Shown here piece by piece: positions 17,454 through 25,231 of a stretch of 64,000 bases of DNA. The DNA is from Caldilineaceae bacterium (GTDB lineage: Bacteria; Chloroflexota; Anaerolineae; Caldilineales; Caldilineaceae): positions 1-64,000 of the forward strand of contig JAJEDJ010000049.1 in assembly GCA_022821545.1 (NCBI GenBank), read 5' to 3'. The translations under genes were made by a program, and so were the position numbers. The first letter of the stretch is position 1. Every line of letters begins with the position of its first letter. The notes under the pieces are model-generated. The model saw nothing but the letters and a program-made list of their open reading frames with translations, did not search any database and was not told where the DNA came from.

Positions 17454-18242
17454 ATGATCCCTTATGATCTTTCACAACCTCTGAACGCAGACTGCTCATT
17501 CTGGCCTTTCTATCCACCATTTGAAGTCAAGTACTTCAAGCGCAAATCCGAGCACGGCGTCAATGCGCAGTACATTCAGTCGTCGAACCATATGGGTACG
17601 CATCTGGATGCCCCTCGCCACTTTGTTACAAATGGCAAAACCATCGATCAGATTCCACTGAACTGGCTTTACGGCGAAGGCGTAATCGTAGACCTGAGCG
17701 ATATGCTTGACGAGTTGGACATCTTTCGCCCGGAGGATATCGAGGAGCGGGTAGAGGTGCGGAAGGGGGACATTCTCTTCATAAATACCGGCTGGCATCG
17801 CTACTCCTTCCTGGCCGAGGAGGGCGACGAGGAAAAGTACATCCTCCGCCATCCGGGACCTCATCACAGCATCTGTCAGTGGTTGTTGGACAAGGAGATC
17901 CACATTTGGGGCGTGGACATGATCTCGACCGATCATCCCATGAACTTGCCCATAGGACGCTTTCTTGGCAGAGGCGCCCTTGAGCAGTGGCAGCGCGTTC
18001 GCAATCAGTGCGAGGAGAAGTTCGGCGGTTCGGACGCCGTGGACGAGCTGTTCCCCGAAGAAGCCTATCAGCTCACCCATAATGCGCTTTTCCCCCACGA
18101 CTGCATGCACGTGGAGAACATGGGCGGACAGATCGGCGCGCCCGAGCTGCAGAACCGGCGGCTGACGGTGGGCGTCTTCCCCTGGTTGTTCAAGGGCGGA
18201 GAGGCGGCCTTCTGTCGGGCGGTCGCCTTCGTGGAAGAGTAA
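17454..18242 (+). CDS. Cyclase-family metal-dependent hydrolase (kynurenine formamidase-like fold)
   Basis: A 262-residue protein of the cyclase/kynurenine formamidase superfamily. The metal-binding signature SNHMGTHLDAPRHF near residue 45 is of the HxGTHxDxPxH type. INTGWHRYSF, GPHHSICQWL and GVDMISTDHP provide other conserved positions. Family members hydrolyse amide or cyclic amide bonds; isatin hydrolase and N-formylkynurenine formamidase are known examples. The ATG at 17454 follows AGGAGAAC. Its place between an FdrA/DUF1116 pair and a molybdenum hydroxylase suggests ring opening of an oxidised heterocycle, which is an inference. Confidence 0.85.
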   Translation: MIPYDLSQPLNADCSFWPFYPPFEVKYFKRKSEHGVNAQYIQSSNHMGTHLDAPRHFVTNGKTIDQIPLNWLYGEGVIVDLSDMLDELDIFRPEDIEERVEVRKGDILFINTGWHRYSFLAEEGDEEKYILRHPGPHHSICQWLLDKEIHIWGVDMISTDHPMNLPIGRFLGRGALEQWQRVRNQCEEKFGGSDAVDELFPEEAYQLTHNALFPHDCMHVENMGGQIGAPELQNRRLTVGVFPWLFKGGEAAFCRAVAFVEE

Positions 18243-18306
18243 GGGACAGTGATTCTCACATTGCAAATGCCATCCGCGCCTTGCCCTTGCGGAAACAACT
18301 TGCTTC

Positions 18307-18352
18307 GCGGAAGCAACTTTATCCGCGGGAACAACCGCTTCCGCAGGAAGGG
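18307..18352 (+). promoter_or_regulatory. Hairpin next to the coxM ribosome binding site
   Basis: gcggaagc (18307-18314) can pair with gcttccgc (18337-18344), directly before the Shine-Dalgarno aggaaggg (18345-18352). The region also contains three imperfect copies of cgcgga(a/g)(a/g)caac. It could influence translation of the next gene; no function is shown. Confidence 0.35.
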
Positions 18353-18361
18353 ACGGGCAAG

Positions 18362-19258
18362 ATGAAACCCGCAGCCTTTGACTATTCAGCGCCCCGGACA
18401 CTGGAAGAGGCCCTGGACCTGCTCGCGGACTACGGAGGCGATGCCAAGCTCCTTGCCGGTGGGCAGAGCCTGGTGCCGACGATGAACTTTCGCCTTGCCC
18501 AGCCTGCCGCTCTGATCGATCTCAACGGCATCGACGAACTGTTCTTCATTCGAGAAGACGAGAGCGGCCTCCGCTGCGGAGCCATGACGCGGCAGCGTTC
18601 GGTGGAGCGCAGCGCCCTGGTGCAGCGGGCCACGCCGCTTCTCCACGAAGCCATGCCGTACATCGCTCATTCCCAGATTCGCAATCGCGGCACCATTGGG
18701 GGCAGCCTGGCCCACGCCGACCCGGCCGCTGAGTTGCCCGCCCTGGCCGTCGCGCTTGACGCCCGCATGTATGTGCGCAGCGTTACAGACGCGCGCTGGG
18801 TCGCGGCGCGAGACTTCTATGTAGGACTGTTCGCCACCGCGATGTTGCCGGAGGAAATGCTCGTCGAAGTGGCGTTCCCCTCCCTGCCCCCGGGCAGCGG
18901 TTGGGCCTTCGACGAGGTTGCCCGTCAACACGGCAATTACGCTATGTGCGGGGCAGCGGCGGTCGTTGGACTGGACGCTGGGGGAGCGGTAGAAAAAGCG
19001 CGGCTCGTATTCCTCAGCGTTGGCGAAGGCCCGGTCGAAGCGAAACGGGCTGCCGGTCTGCTGGTCGGCGAACGGCCGACGGCAACGGCCATTCGGGCCG
19101 CGGCCGATGCGGCGGCGACGCAGGACATTGACCCTGTGGGAGATATCCACGCCGGCCCGGCTTTCCGCCGGCATCTGTCACGCGCCGTTGCGGAGCGCGT
19201 CCTTTCCAGGGCGATTGAAAAGGCGGCTGGCAAGGCAATCGAGGCCGGCGCACATTAG
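18362..19258 (+). CDS. FAD-binding medium subunit of a molybdenum hydroxylase (CoxM/XdhB type)
   Basis: A 298-residue flavin subunit of the xanthine dehydrogenase/CO dehydrogenase family. It carries the two FAD-binding motifs LLAGGQSLVP (near residue 33) and TIGGSLAHADPAAELP (near residue 112). It passes electrons from the iron-sulfur subunit through FAD to an acceptor. The ATG at 18362 follows aggaaggg by 9 bases; an upstream in-frame ATG at 18281 would add unconserved residues from a repeat-rich leader. The genes for the 2Fe-2S and molybdenum subunits follow on the same strand, separated by one membrane-protein gene. Confidence 0.9.
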   Translation: MKPAAFDYSAPRTLEEALDLLADYGGDAKLLAGGQSLVPTMNFRLAQPAALIDLNGIDELFFIREDESGLRCGAMTRQRSVERSALVQRATPLLHEAMPYIAHSQIRNRGTIGGSLAHADPAAELPALAVALDARMYVRSVTDARWVAARDFYVGLFATAMLPEEMLVEVAFPSLPPGSGWAFDEVARQHGNYAMCGAAAVVGLDAGGAVEKARLVFLSVGEGPVEAKRAAGLLVGERPTATAIRAAADAAATQDIDPVGDIHAGPAFRRHLSRAVAERVLSRAIEKAAGKAIEAGAH

Positions 19259-19275
19259 AGGAACGGGACTGGACT

Positions 19276-19770
19276 TTGGACCGGACTTTGGACCGGACGA
19301 TCACTGTCAAGGTAAATGGCCGCGAGTATGAACGCTCGGTCGAGCCGCGACTGTTGCTGAGCGACTTCCTGCGCCACGAAATCGGTTTGACAGGCACGCA
19401 CGTCGGCTGTGAACACGGTGTCTGCGGCGCATGTACTGTGCTGCTCGACAATGAAGCAGTGCGCTCCTGCTTGCTCTTCGCCGTGCAGACCAACGGGCGA
19501 GAGGTGGCAACGGTTGAAGGATTGGACGCCGGCCCCCAACAGTTGCATCCGATACAGCATGGATTCTGGGAAGCTCACGGTCTGCAGTGCGGATTCTGCA
19601 CGCCCGGAATCCTCATGTCTTTGGTCCCCTTTCTCGAACAGAATCCCGACCCAACTGAAAAGGAGATCCGCGATCTCCTTTCGGGCAACATCTGCCGTTG
19701 CACGGGATACCAGAAGATCGTCGAGGCTGTGCAGTTGGGCGCCAGATTGATACAGGAGAAATCCTCGTGA
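19276..19770 (+). CDS. 2Fe-2S small subunit of a molybdenum hydroxylase (CoxS/XdhC type)
   Basis: A 164-residue iron-sulfur subunit with two [2Fe-2S] clusters. The plant-ferredoxin-type cluster uses C45, C50, C53 and C65 (GCEHGVCGACT and RSC). The second cluster uses the QCGFCTPG and NICRCTGY cysteines. The length is typical. It relays electrons from the molybdenum site to FAD. The apparent start is TTG at 19276, but TTG at 19288 is equally possible because a 12-bp direct repeat (ggactttggacc) duplicates the site. The stop overlaps the GTG start of the next membrane-protein gene by 3 bases, indicating translational coupling. Confidence 0.9.
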   Translation: MDRTLDRTITVKVNGREYERSVEPRLLLSDFLRHEIGLTGTHVGCEHGVCGACTVLLDNEAVRSCLLFAVQTNGREVATVEGLDAGPQQLHPIQHGFWEAHGLQCGFCTPGILMSLVPFLEQNPDPTEKEIRDLLSGNICRCTGYQKIVEAVQLGARLIQEKSS

Positions 19771-21041
19771 GTTCATTGTTCTTGCAGGGCCTGGTGTTTT
19801 CCGGACTGGCTATTGGCGTCTTGGCGTTCCTGGCATGGTGGCTCTATCTTTCGCCCGTGAAGCATCTGGATAAAACCGGCGCTTCAGCTGCGGTTCACGG
19901 CAGGAATGCCTTCTCCAACTCCCCCCTGCTTTTCAACTCTCTGGCGCTTATGGTTGGCATTGGCGCACTCCTGATCTGTGTCGGAGGATACTGGGATCTC
20001 AGCGAGCATGTCGTCACGGGAATCGTTCCTGGAGGAGAGGACTTCCTGTGGCCCCCTCACCTGTTGATCTACGCCGGCTTTCTGCTTGCATTTCTCGTCG
20101 CCGTCGGCGGACTGTCAGCCCTCGCCGTTCCCAACCTGAGAGCCGGTGTCATCGATCCTCGCCGCTGGGTCAGACGCAATCCATACGTGGGCGCAACCGT
20201 ACTCGTCGCCGGCTACGGTATCTTCTCCATCCCCGGCGACGCAATCTGGCATGAACTCTACGGTATCGATCTGACCGCCTGGAGTCCTCCCCACATCTTC
20301 ATAGCATTGTCTTCCGCCAGTCTGCCCATCTTCGCCGCCGGGCTCCTGATCGGCGCCGGGAATAGGGCGCGTCCCGGTGGAGAGAGATTCTCCGGGCCGG
20401 ACTGGCGCAGTTTCGTCAACCTGTTCTACCTCGCCATAGCCTTGTCTGTTTTTCTCATTGTCGGCACGTCAGAATGGGAAATAAGCGAGGTAACCGGTCA
20501 CGTGGCCCAGCGCCCCGTCTGGCTCTATCCTACGGCAATCGGAGTATCCTCTTTCTTCCTGTCCGTCCTGGCTCGAAAGATAGTGCCCGGTCCCTGGTCT
20601 GCTACCGCATTCGCGCTCTTCTTCTTCGGGATGAGAATCGCGGCGACCAGCTTTGCCGAAGTAGTCAGTGGGGCTATGCCAAGGCTAACCCTCGTCTTCA
20701 TTCTTGGCGCCATTCTCCTGGACCTGACCTGCCGGTGGATGGAACGCCTCGGCTTCAAACCCGGCGACTGGCAGGTGAGACTTGCGGCATCCGGCGCCTT
20801 CATGGTTGGCTATACGATCGTCGCCCAGCCAACTATCGAATTCCTGTTCCTCAGATTCTTGCCCCACTTTACAGTGCCGGACCACCTCCTCACCGCCCTG
20901 TTCACTTTCCTTTTGAGCGCTGCGCTCTATCCCGTGCCGGTGGCGCTGGGCAGCTGGCTGAGAAACTCAGGCAGGGAAGTGACGGCTGCGCAACAGGACT
21001 TGCCAGAGGCTATGACAGCGCCGGCCAAAGTATCGTTATAG
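19767..21041 (+). CDS. Unrecognised polytopic membrane protein inside the Mo-hydroxylase operon
   Basis: A 424-residue integral membrane protein with roughly ten or eleven hydrophobic helices; I do not recognise the family. Conserved-looking motifs are WDLSEH, FLWPPHLLIYAG and IWHELYGID followed by WSPPHIFI, so two PPH motifs and several Trp/His/Asp residues lie near membrane boundaries, as in some haem or metal-binding membrane proteins. The GTG at 19767 overlaps the stop of the 2Fe-2S gene and follows AGGAG by 8 bases; a longer frame to 19698 lies wholly within that gene. It ends 3 bp before the catalytic subunit gene. It could anchor the enzyme, take its electrons or transport the substrate, none of which is shown. 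Confidence 0.75.
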   Translation: MSSLFLQGLVFSGLAIGVLAFLAWWLYLSPVKHLDKTGASAAVHGRNAFSNSPLLFNSLALMVGIGALLICVGGYWDLSEHVVTGIVPGGEDFLWPPHLLIYAGFLLAFLVAVGGLSALAVPNLRAGVIDPRRWVRRNPYVGATVLVAGYGIFSIPGDAIWHELYGIDLTAWSPPHIFIALSSASLPIFAAGLLIGAGNRARPGGERFSGPDWRSFVNLFYLAIALSVFLIVGTSEWEISEVTGHVAQRPVWLYPTAIGVSSFFLSVLARKIVPGPWSATAFALFFFGMRIAATSFAEVVSGAMPRLTLVFILGAILLDLTCRWMERLGFKPGDWQVRLAASGAFMVGYTIVAQPTIEFLFLRFLPHFTVPDHLLTALFTFLLSAALYPVPVALGSWLRNSGREVTAAQQDLPEAMTAPAKVSL

Positions 21042-21044
21042 GTC

Positions 21045-23396
21045 ATGTCCACGCGTCAGTTCGGCCAGCCGATCAAACGCAATGAAGACCCGCGGCTGCT
21101 GACCGGCCGCGCCCTCTTCACCGACGACGTGCAGATGGCGGGGATGCTTCACGCAGCCTTCCTCCGCAGCGACCTGGCCCACGCAAGAATTCGTTCAATC
21201 GATGTACAGGGCGCAAGCCGGCGCCCTGGCGTGGCCGCCGTCTACACCGCCGGCGATCTGGGCGAATTCTGGCAGCCGGGCCCTCTCCTGGTGCCGCCGC
21301 CTCCGGTAGAGCAGCTCGAATTCCATCAGCGTACGCAGGTACCCCTCGCCAGGGGCAAGGTACGTCATGCAGGCGAAGCCGTGGCGATGGTCGTGGCGGA
21401 GAGCCGGTATCTCGCTGAGGACGCGCTCGACGACATCTTCGTCGAATACGAACCCCTGGACGCGGTTATCGATCTGGAAGCCGCGCTGAGCGAGGGCGCC
21501 CCCCTCGTGTACGAGGACCTGGGACATAATGTCAGCGCGCGCGTAACCCAGACCAAAGGCGACTGGACGCAGGCCGAATCGGAAGCGGACCTGGTCATTC
21601 GACGCCGCTTCCTCTACGACCGCGGCGCCGCTGCTGCGCTGGAAAACCGGGGAATCGTCGCCAGCTGGGACGAGAAAAGCCAGAGACTGACTATCTGGGA
21701 CACGACCCAGGCGCCCATAGCCATACGCAACGGCCTGGCGTCCATGTTGGGGCTGTCGGAGCGCCAGGTGCGCGTAATTGCGCCTTTCATTGGCGGCGGC
21801 TTCGGCCCCAAGATCATGATGTTCTACCCCGAGGAGGTATTGCTGGCCTGGGCGGCATTGCAGCTGGGCAGTCCTCTCAAATGGATCGAAGACCGGGAGG
21901 AAAACTTCTTCGCCACCACGCAGGAACGGGGCCAGGTGCATGATGCCGCCATCGCCCTGAAAGCCGACGGTACAATTCTGGGCGTGAAGGACATATTCCT
22001 TCATGACGCCGGCGCCTACGCTCCCTACGGTCTGACCGTTCCCATCAACAGCCAGTGTACCCTTCTCGGCCCCTATGTCGTGCCCAGTTACCACTCGGAG
22101 TTCACCAGCGTCTTTACGAACAAGCCGATCGTGACCCCTTACCGCGGCGCCGGCCGTCAACACGGCGTCTTCGTAATGGAACGGTTGCTGGACCTTGCCG
22201 CGAAAGAGCTGGACCTCGACCTGGTTGAAATTCGGCGCAGGAATTTCATCCCGCCCGATAGTTTCCCCTACTCCAATGAAATAATCTTCCAGGACTTCGC
22301 TCCTCTTGTCTATGACAGCGGCAACTATGAGCCTGCCCTGGAAAGGGCGCTGGAACTGATTGGGTACAGGGAGTTCATCGCGACGGAACAGCCGCGGCGT
22401 GAAAAAGCCGGGGAGCGGGTCGGCATTGCAGTCGTCAACTATATCGAAGGCACCGGCATCGGCCCCTACGAAGGGGCAAGAGTTACAGTTGAGGCCAGTG
22501 GCGAAGTAAGCGTTGCCACGGGGGTTGGTACGCAGGGCCAGGGCCACTACACAAGTTTCGCCCAGGTTGTGGCCGAACAGATCGGGGTGGCCGTATCCGA
22601 CGTCCACGTCGTAACCGGTGACACCGACCTCTTCTACTGGGGAGCGGGCACATTTGCCAGCCGGGGCGCCGTCGTCGCCGGCAATGCCATGCACGCCGCC
22701 GCAGCCAAAGTGCGGGCAAAAATCCTGAAGCTAGCTGGAAAAAAGTTGGAAGCCGCCGAAGAGGATCTGGAGCTGATCGAAGGCCGCGTGCAGGTCAAAG
22801 GCGTGCCGCAGACTTCGATATCTCTCGGCCAGCTTGCCGTCGAAGCCAACCCGATGCGCGGCGCCGTCCAGCCCGGCATGGAGCCTGGGCTGGAGGCCAC
22901 CGAGTATTTCGGGCCTGAACGGGGCGCAACCGCGTCGGGAGTCCACGCCATGATACTGAAGGTGGACCCGGAGACCTTTCTCCTCGAGATAGAAAAATAT
23001 GTTGTTGTCCACGATTGCGGTACAGTGATCAATCCTCTGATTCTTGACGGGCAGATCCAGGGCGGCGTGGCGCAAGGGATCGGCAACGCCTTTTACGAAC
23101 AGTTGCACTTCGACGACAACGGCGCCCTGCTCAATGCATCGCTGATGGACTACCTGGTGCCCACAGCCTCAGATGTCCCGAACGTCGTGAGCGATCATGT
23201 TGTGACGCCGTCGCCGCTAAACCCGTTGGGCGTGAAAGGGGCGGGCGAGGCTGGCGCGATTCCCGTCGGCGCTCTCTTCGCCCAGGCCCTGGACAACGCC
23301 TTTCGCGATATCGGACTGGAGGTGCGCGAGATTCCGCTCAGCCCCAATCGACTGTTTGAGCTGGTGACGGAAACTGCCGCGCGCGAGGCCGTATGA
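21045..23396 (+). CDS. Molybdopterin-binding catalytic subunit of a xanthine dehydrogenase/CoxL-type hydroxylase
   Basis: A 783-residue large subunit that hydroxylates or oxidises its substrate at a molybdenum-cytosine-dinucleotide centre. GQPIKRNEDPRLLTG at the N terminus, FIGGGFGPK, the active-site loop PYRGAGR (about residues 365-371), GTQGQGHYTSFAQ and GVKGAGEAG with catalytic Glu735 are visible. The loop lacks the AYRCSFR sequence of true form I CO dehydrogenase, so CO oxidation is unlikely; a heterocycle, aldehyde or purine hydroxylase is more likely. It starts 3 bp after the membrane-protein gene and overlaps the nucleotidyltransferase gene by 4 bp. Confidence 0.9.
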   Translation: MSTRQFGQPIKRNEDPRLLTGRALFTDDVQMAGMLHAAFLRSDLAHARIRSIDVQGASRRPGVAAVYTAGDLGEFWQPGPLLVPPPPVEQLEFHQRTQVPLARGKVRHAGEAVAMVVAESRYLAEDALDDIFVEYEPLDAVIDLEAALSEGAPLVYEDLGHNVSARVTQTKGDWTQAESEADLVIRRRFLYDRGAAAALENRGIVASWDEKSQRLTIWDTTQAPIAIRNGLASMLGLSERQVRVIAPFIGGGFGPKIMMFYPEEVLLAWAALQLGSPLKWIEDREENFFATTQERGQVHDAAIALKADGTILGVKDIFLHDAGAYAPYGLTVPINSQCTLLGPYVVPSYHSEFTSVFTNKPIVTPYRGAGRQHGVFVMERLLDLAAKELDLDLVEIRRRNFIPPDSFPYSNEIIFQDFAPLVYDSGNYEPALERALELIGYREFIATEQPRREKAGERVGIAVVNYIEGTGIGPYEGARVTVEASGEVSVATGVGTQGQGHYTSFAQVVAEQIGVAVSDVHVVTGDTDLFYWGAGTFASRGAVVAGNAMHAAAAKVRAKILKLAGKKLEAAEEDLELIEGRVQVKGVPQTSISLGQLAVEANPMRGAVQPGMEPGLEATEYFGPERGATASGVHAMILKVDPETFLLEIEKYVVVHDCGTVINPLILDGQIQGGVAQGIGNAFYEQLHFDDNGALLNASLMDYLVPTASDVPNVVSDHVVTPSPLNPLGVKGAGEAGAIPVGALFAQALDNAFRDIGLEVREIPLSPNRLFELVTETAAREAV

Positions 23397-24250
23397 CCAC
23401 AGCGCAGCTCCGTTTCATCAATGCACTCACCGCCCGGGCCGAAGCCGACCCGCGCATACGCGCCGCCTGGCTGACCGGAAGTTTCGGTAAGCAAACGGGT
23501 GACCGCTGGAGCGATGTTGACGCCCATTTGCTGGTCGACGCCGGCAAGTTTGTTGAGTTCCACAACGATGTTGAGACTTGGCTGTGCCGGATCCGGCCCC
23601 TGGTCTTTGCGCGTCTGATGTTCAACGGCCGGATGTTCAACGCAATGACCGACGAGGCAATGCGGCTGGATGTCTGGCTTCACGATGAGGAGATCGCAGA
23701 GGTTACTTCGGGCGAAACGCGCGTCCTGTACGAGGAGGAAGGCGCGCTTTCCTGGTTACCCGGACCCGGCGAGGCGCTCACACCCGAAGCGGCCTCGGAG
23801 CTGTTGCGCCGGGAAACTGCTGAGTTTTGGCGGTGCGTCTCGATGATGCCTGTGGTCGTGGGACGCGGGGAGGGCCTGGTTGGCGCGGCCGGCAACTCGT
23901 TCATTTTGCTCGCGCTTACGAATGTTCTCTGCGCGGCCAGCGGGCTTCGCAGGGACAGGGGCGTCAAAGCCTTGAACGGCTTCCTTCTCCCGCACCATCG
24001 CCGCTGCGTTGAGGAGGCCGTTTTGCCGAACACGCTGCGGTCCAACGAGACGGTGCGTATTCCCCTGCGGTTGGCGCGCATCATGCGCGATCACGGACCT
24101 GCCATTTGCGACCGGTGGAAGGTAGAATATCCCTATGCGATGGAGGCGACCGTCCTGCGTTACGTAACCCGGGAGTTGCGCTCGTTGGGATATGGGTCGC
24201 TGCTTGAGGAGCTGGAACTGCCCGTCAGCTCTTCTGAAACTGTCGCTTAG
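23393..24250 (+). CDS. Nucleotidyltransferase-fold protein coupled to the CoxL-like gene
   Basis: A 285-residue protein with an N-terminal nucleotidyltransferase fold. AWLTGSFGKQTGDRWSDVDAHLL (described as a GS motif followed by a DxD-type pair, about residues 25-46) matches the minimal pattern of the aminoglycoside adenylyltransferase-like superfamily. The remaining helical region is unrecognised. The ATG overlaps the stop of the CoxL-like gene (ATGA), so the two are translationally coupled. Cofactor or enzyme maturation is one possibility, and a resistance-type adenylyltransferase is another; the coupling favours a role in the pathway. The substrate is unknown. Confidence 0.65.
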   Translation: MTTAQLRFINALTARAEADPRIRAAWLTGSFGKQTGDRWSDVDAHLLVDAGKFVEFHNDVETWLCRIRPLVFARLMFNGRMFNAMTDEAMRLDVWLHDEEIAEVTSGETRVLYEEEGALSWLPGPGEALTPEAASELLRRETAEFWRCVSMMPVVVGRGEGLVGAAGNSFILLALTNVLCAASGLRRDRGVKALNGFLLPHHRRCVEEAVLPNTLRSNETVRIPLRLARIMRDHGPAICDRWKVEYPYAMEATVLRYVTRELRSLGYGSLLEELELPVSSSETVA

Positions 24251-24342
24251 TAGATTTTCCGGTTGCCATCCCCGCAATTGGACCGGAAAAGAATTCAACC
24301 CAGGCTGATCTCAATCCTGCCCTGATGACAGGAGGACCCAAA

Positions 24343-25215
24343 ATGTCCCGCATCGTTCGCGGCGCGTTGCTCCAGGCTTCCTGGAGCGGCGACCAGGAGT
24401 CAATGATCCGGAAGCACGAAGAGTACGCCAAGCAGGCGGCTGACCAGGGCGTGCAGATCTTCTGCTTTCAAGAGCTTTTCCACGGGCCCTATTTCTGCCA
24501 GGTGCAGGACCCCCACTGGTACAGTCTCGCCGAGCGCGTTCCCGGCGGGCCCACCACCGAACGTATGCAGCAGCTGGCCTCCGAGACCGGCATGGTGCTG
24601 GTGGTTCCCTTGTATGAGCAGGATCAGCCCGGACTCTATTACAACACGGCAGCCGTTATCGACGCTGACGGAAGCTATCTGGGCAAGTACCGCAAAACAC
24701 ACTTGCCTCACCTGCCCGGTTTCTGGGAAAAATTCTACTTTCGACCCGGCAATCTCGGTTATCCCGTCTTCGACACGGCCGTGGGAAAGGTGGGCGTCTA
24801 CATCTGTTACGACCGCCACTTCCCCGAAGGCGCGCGGATGCTTGGATTGAACGGCGCAGAGATCGTTTTCATCCCGTCCGCTACCTCGCGCGGCCTTTCG
24901 CAGCATCTGTGGCGCATCGAGCAGACCAGCCACGCCATCGCCAACGGGTACTTCGTCGGCACGATAAATCGTGTCGGCGTTGAAGCGGATTTGGGCGGCA
25001 ACGACTTCTACGGCCAGAGCTACTTTTGCACGCCGCGCGGCGAATTTGTGACTACACTGGGAGAACGGGATGACCTGCCGGGGCAGGGCGACCCGTACGC
25101 GGAGGAGCTGTTAGTGCGTGACCTGGACCTGGATCTGATCAAGGAGGTGCGGGACACGTGGCAGTTTTTGCGCGACCGCCGGCCCGACATGTACGACCAA
25201 ATAGTTGCCGCCTGA
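24343..25215 (+). CDS. Nitrilase-superfamily N-carbamoyl amidohydrolase (beta-ureidopropionase-like)
   Basis: A 290-residue carbon-nitrogen hydrolase. The catalytic triad is visible as E44 (FQELF), K118 (KYRKTHLP) and C155 (YICYDRHFPE). Segments such as PHLPGFWEKFYFRPGN and RIEQTSHAIANGYFVGTINRVG resemble beta-ureidopropionases and N-carbamoyl-D-amino-acid or putrescine amidohydrolases. It probably releases ammonia and CO2 from an N-carbamoyl amino acid in the cytoplasm. The ATG at 24343 follows AGGAGG by 7 bases; an ATG at 24325 lies before that site. The dihydropyrimidinase gene begins 16 bp downstream, and its product would be this enzyme's substrate. Confidence 0.88.
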   Translation: MSRIVRGALLQASWSGDQESMIRKHEEYAKQAADQGVQIFCFQELFHGPYFCQVQDPHWYSLAERVPGGPTTERMQQLASETGMVLVVPLYEQDQPGLYYNTAAVIDADGSYLGKYRKTHLPHLPGFWEKFYFRPGNLGYPVFDTAVGKVGVYICYDRHFPEGARMLGLNGAEIVFIPSATSRGLSQHLWRIEQTSHAIANGYFVGTINRVGVEADLGGNDFYGQSYFCTPRGEFVTTLGERDDLPGQGDPYAEELLVRDLDLDLIKEVRDTWQFLRDRRPDMYDQIVAA

Positions 25216-25231
25216 CGGAAAGGAGCTCGAT

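Noticed and set aside
21195-22694. A 499-codon open frame antisense to the CoxL-like gene
   Set aside because: The plus-strand frame encodes a complete molybdenum hydroxylase subunit. The antisense frame has no recognisable domain and is a by-product of high GC at third codon positions.
21045-23396. Aerobic carbon monoxide dehydrogenase large subunit
   Set aside because: The AYRCSFR loop that marks true CO dehydrogenase is replaced by PYRGAGR, and neighbours point to N-heterocycle catabolism.
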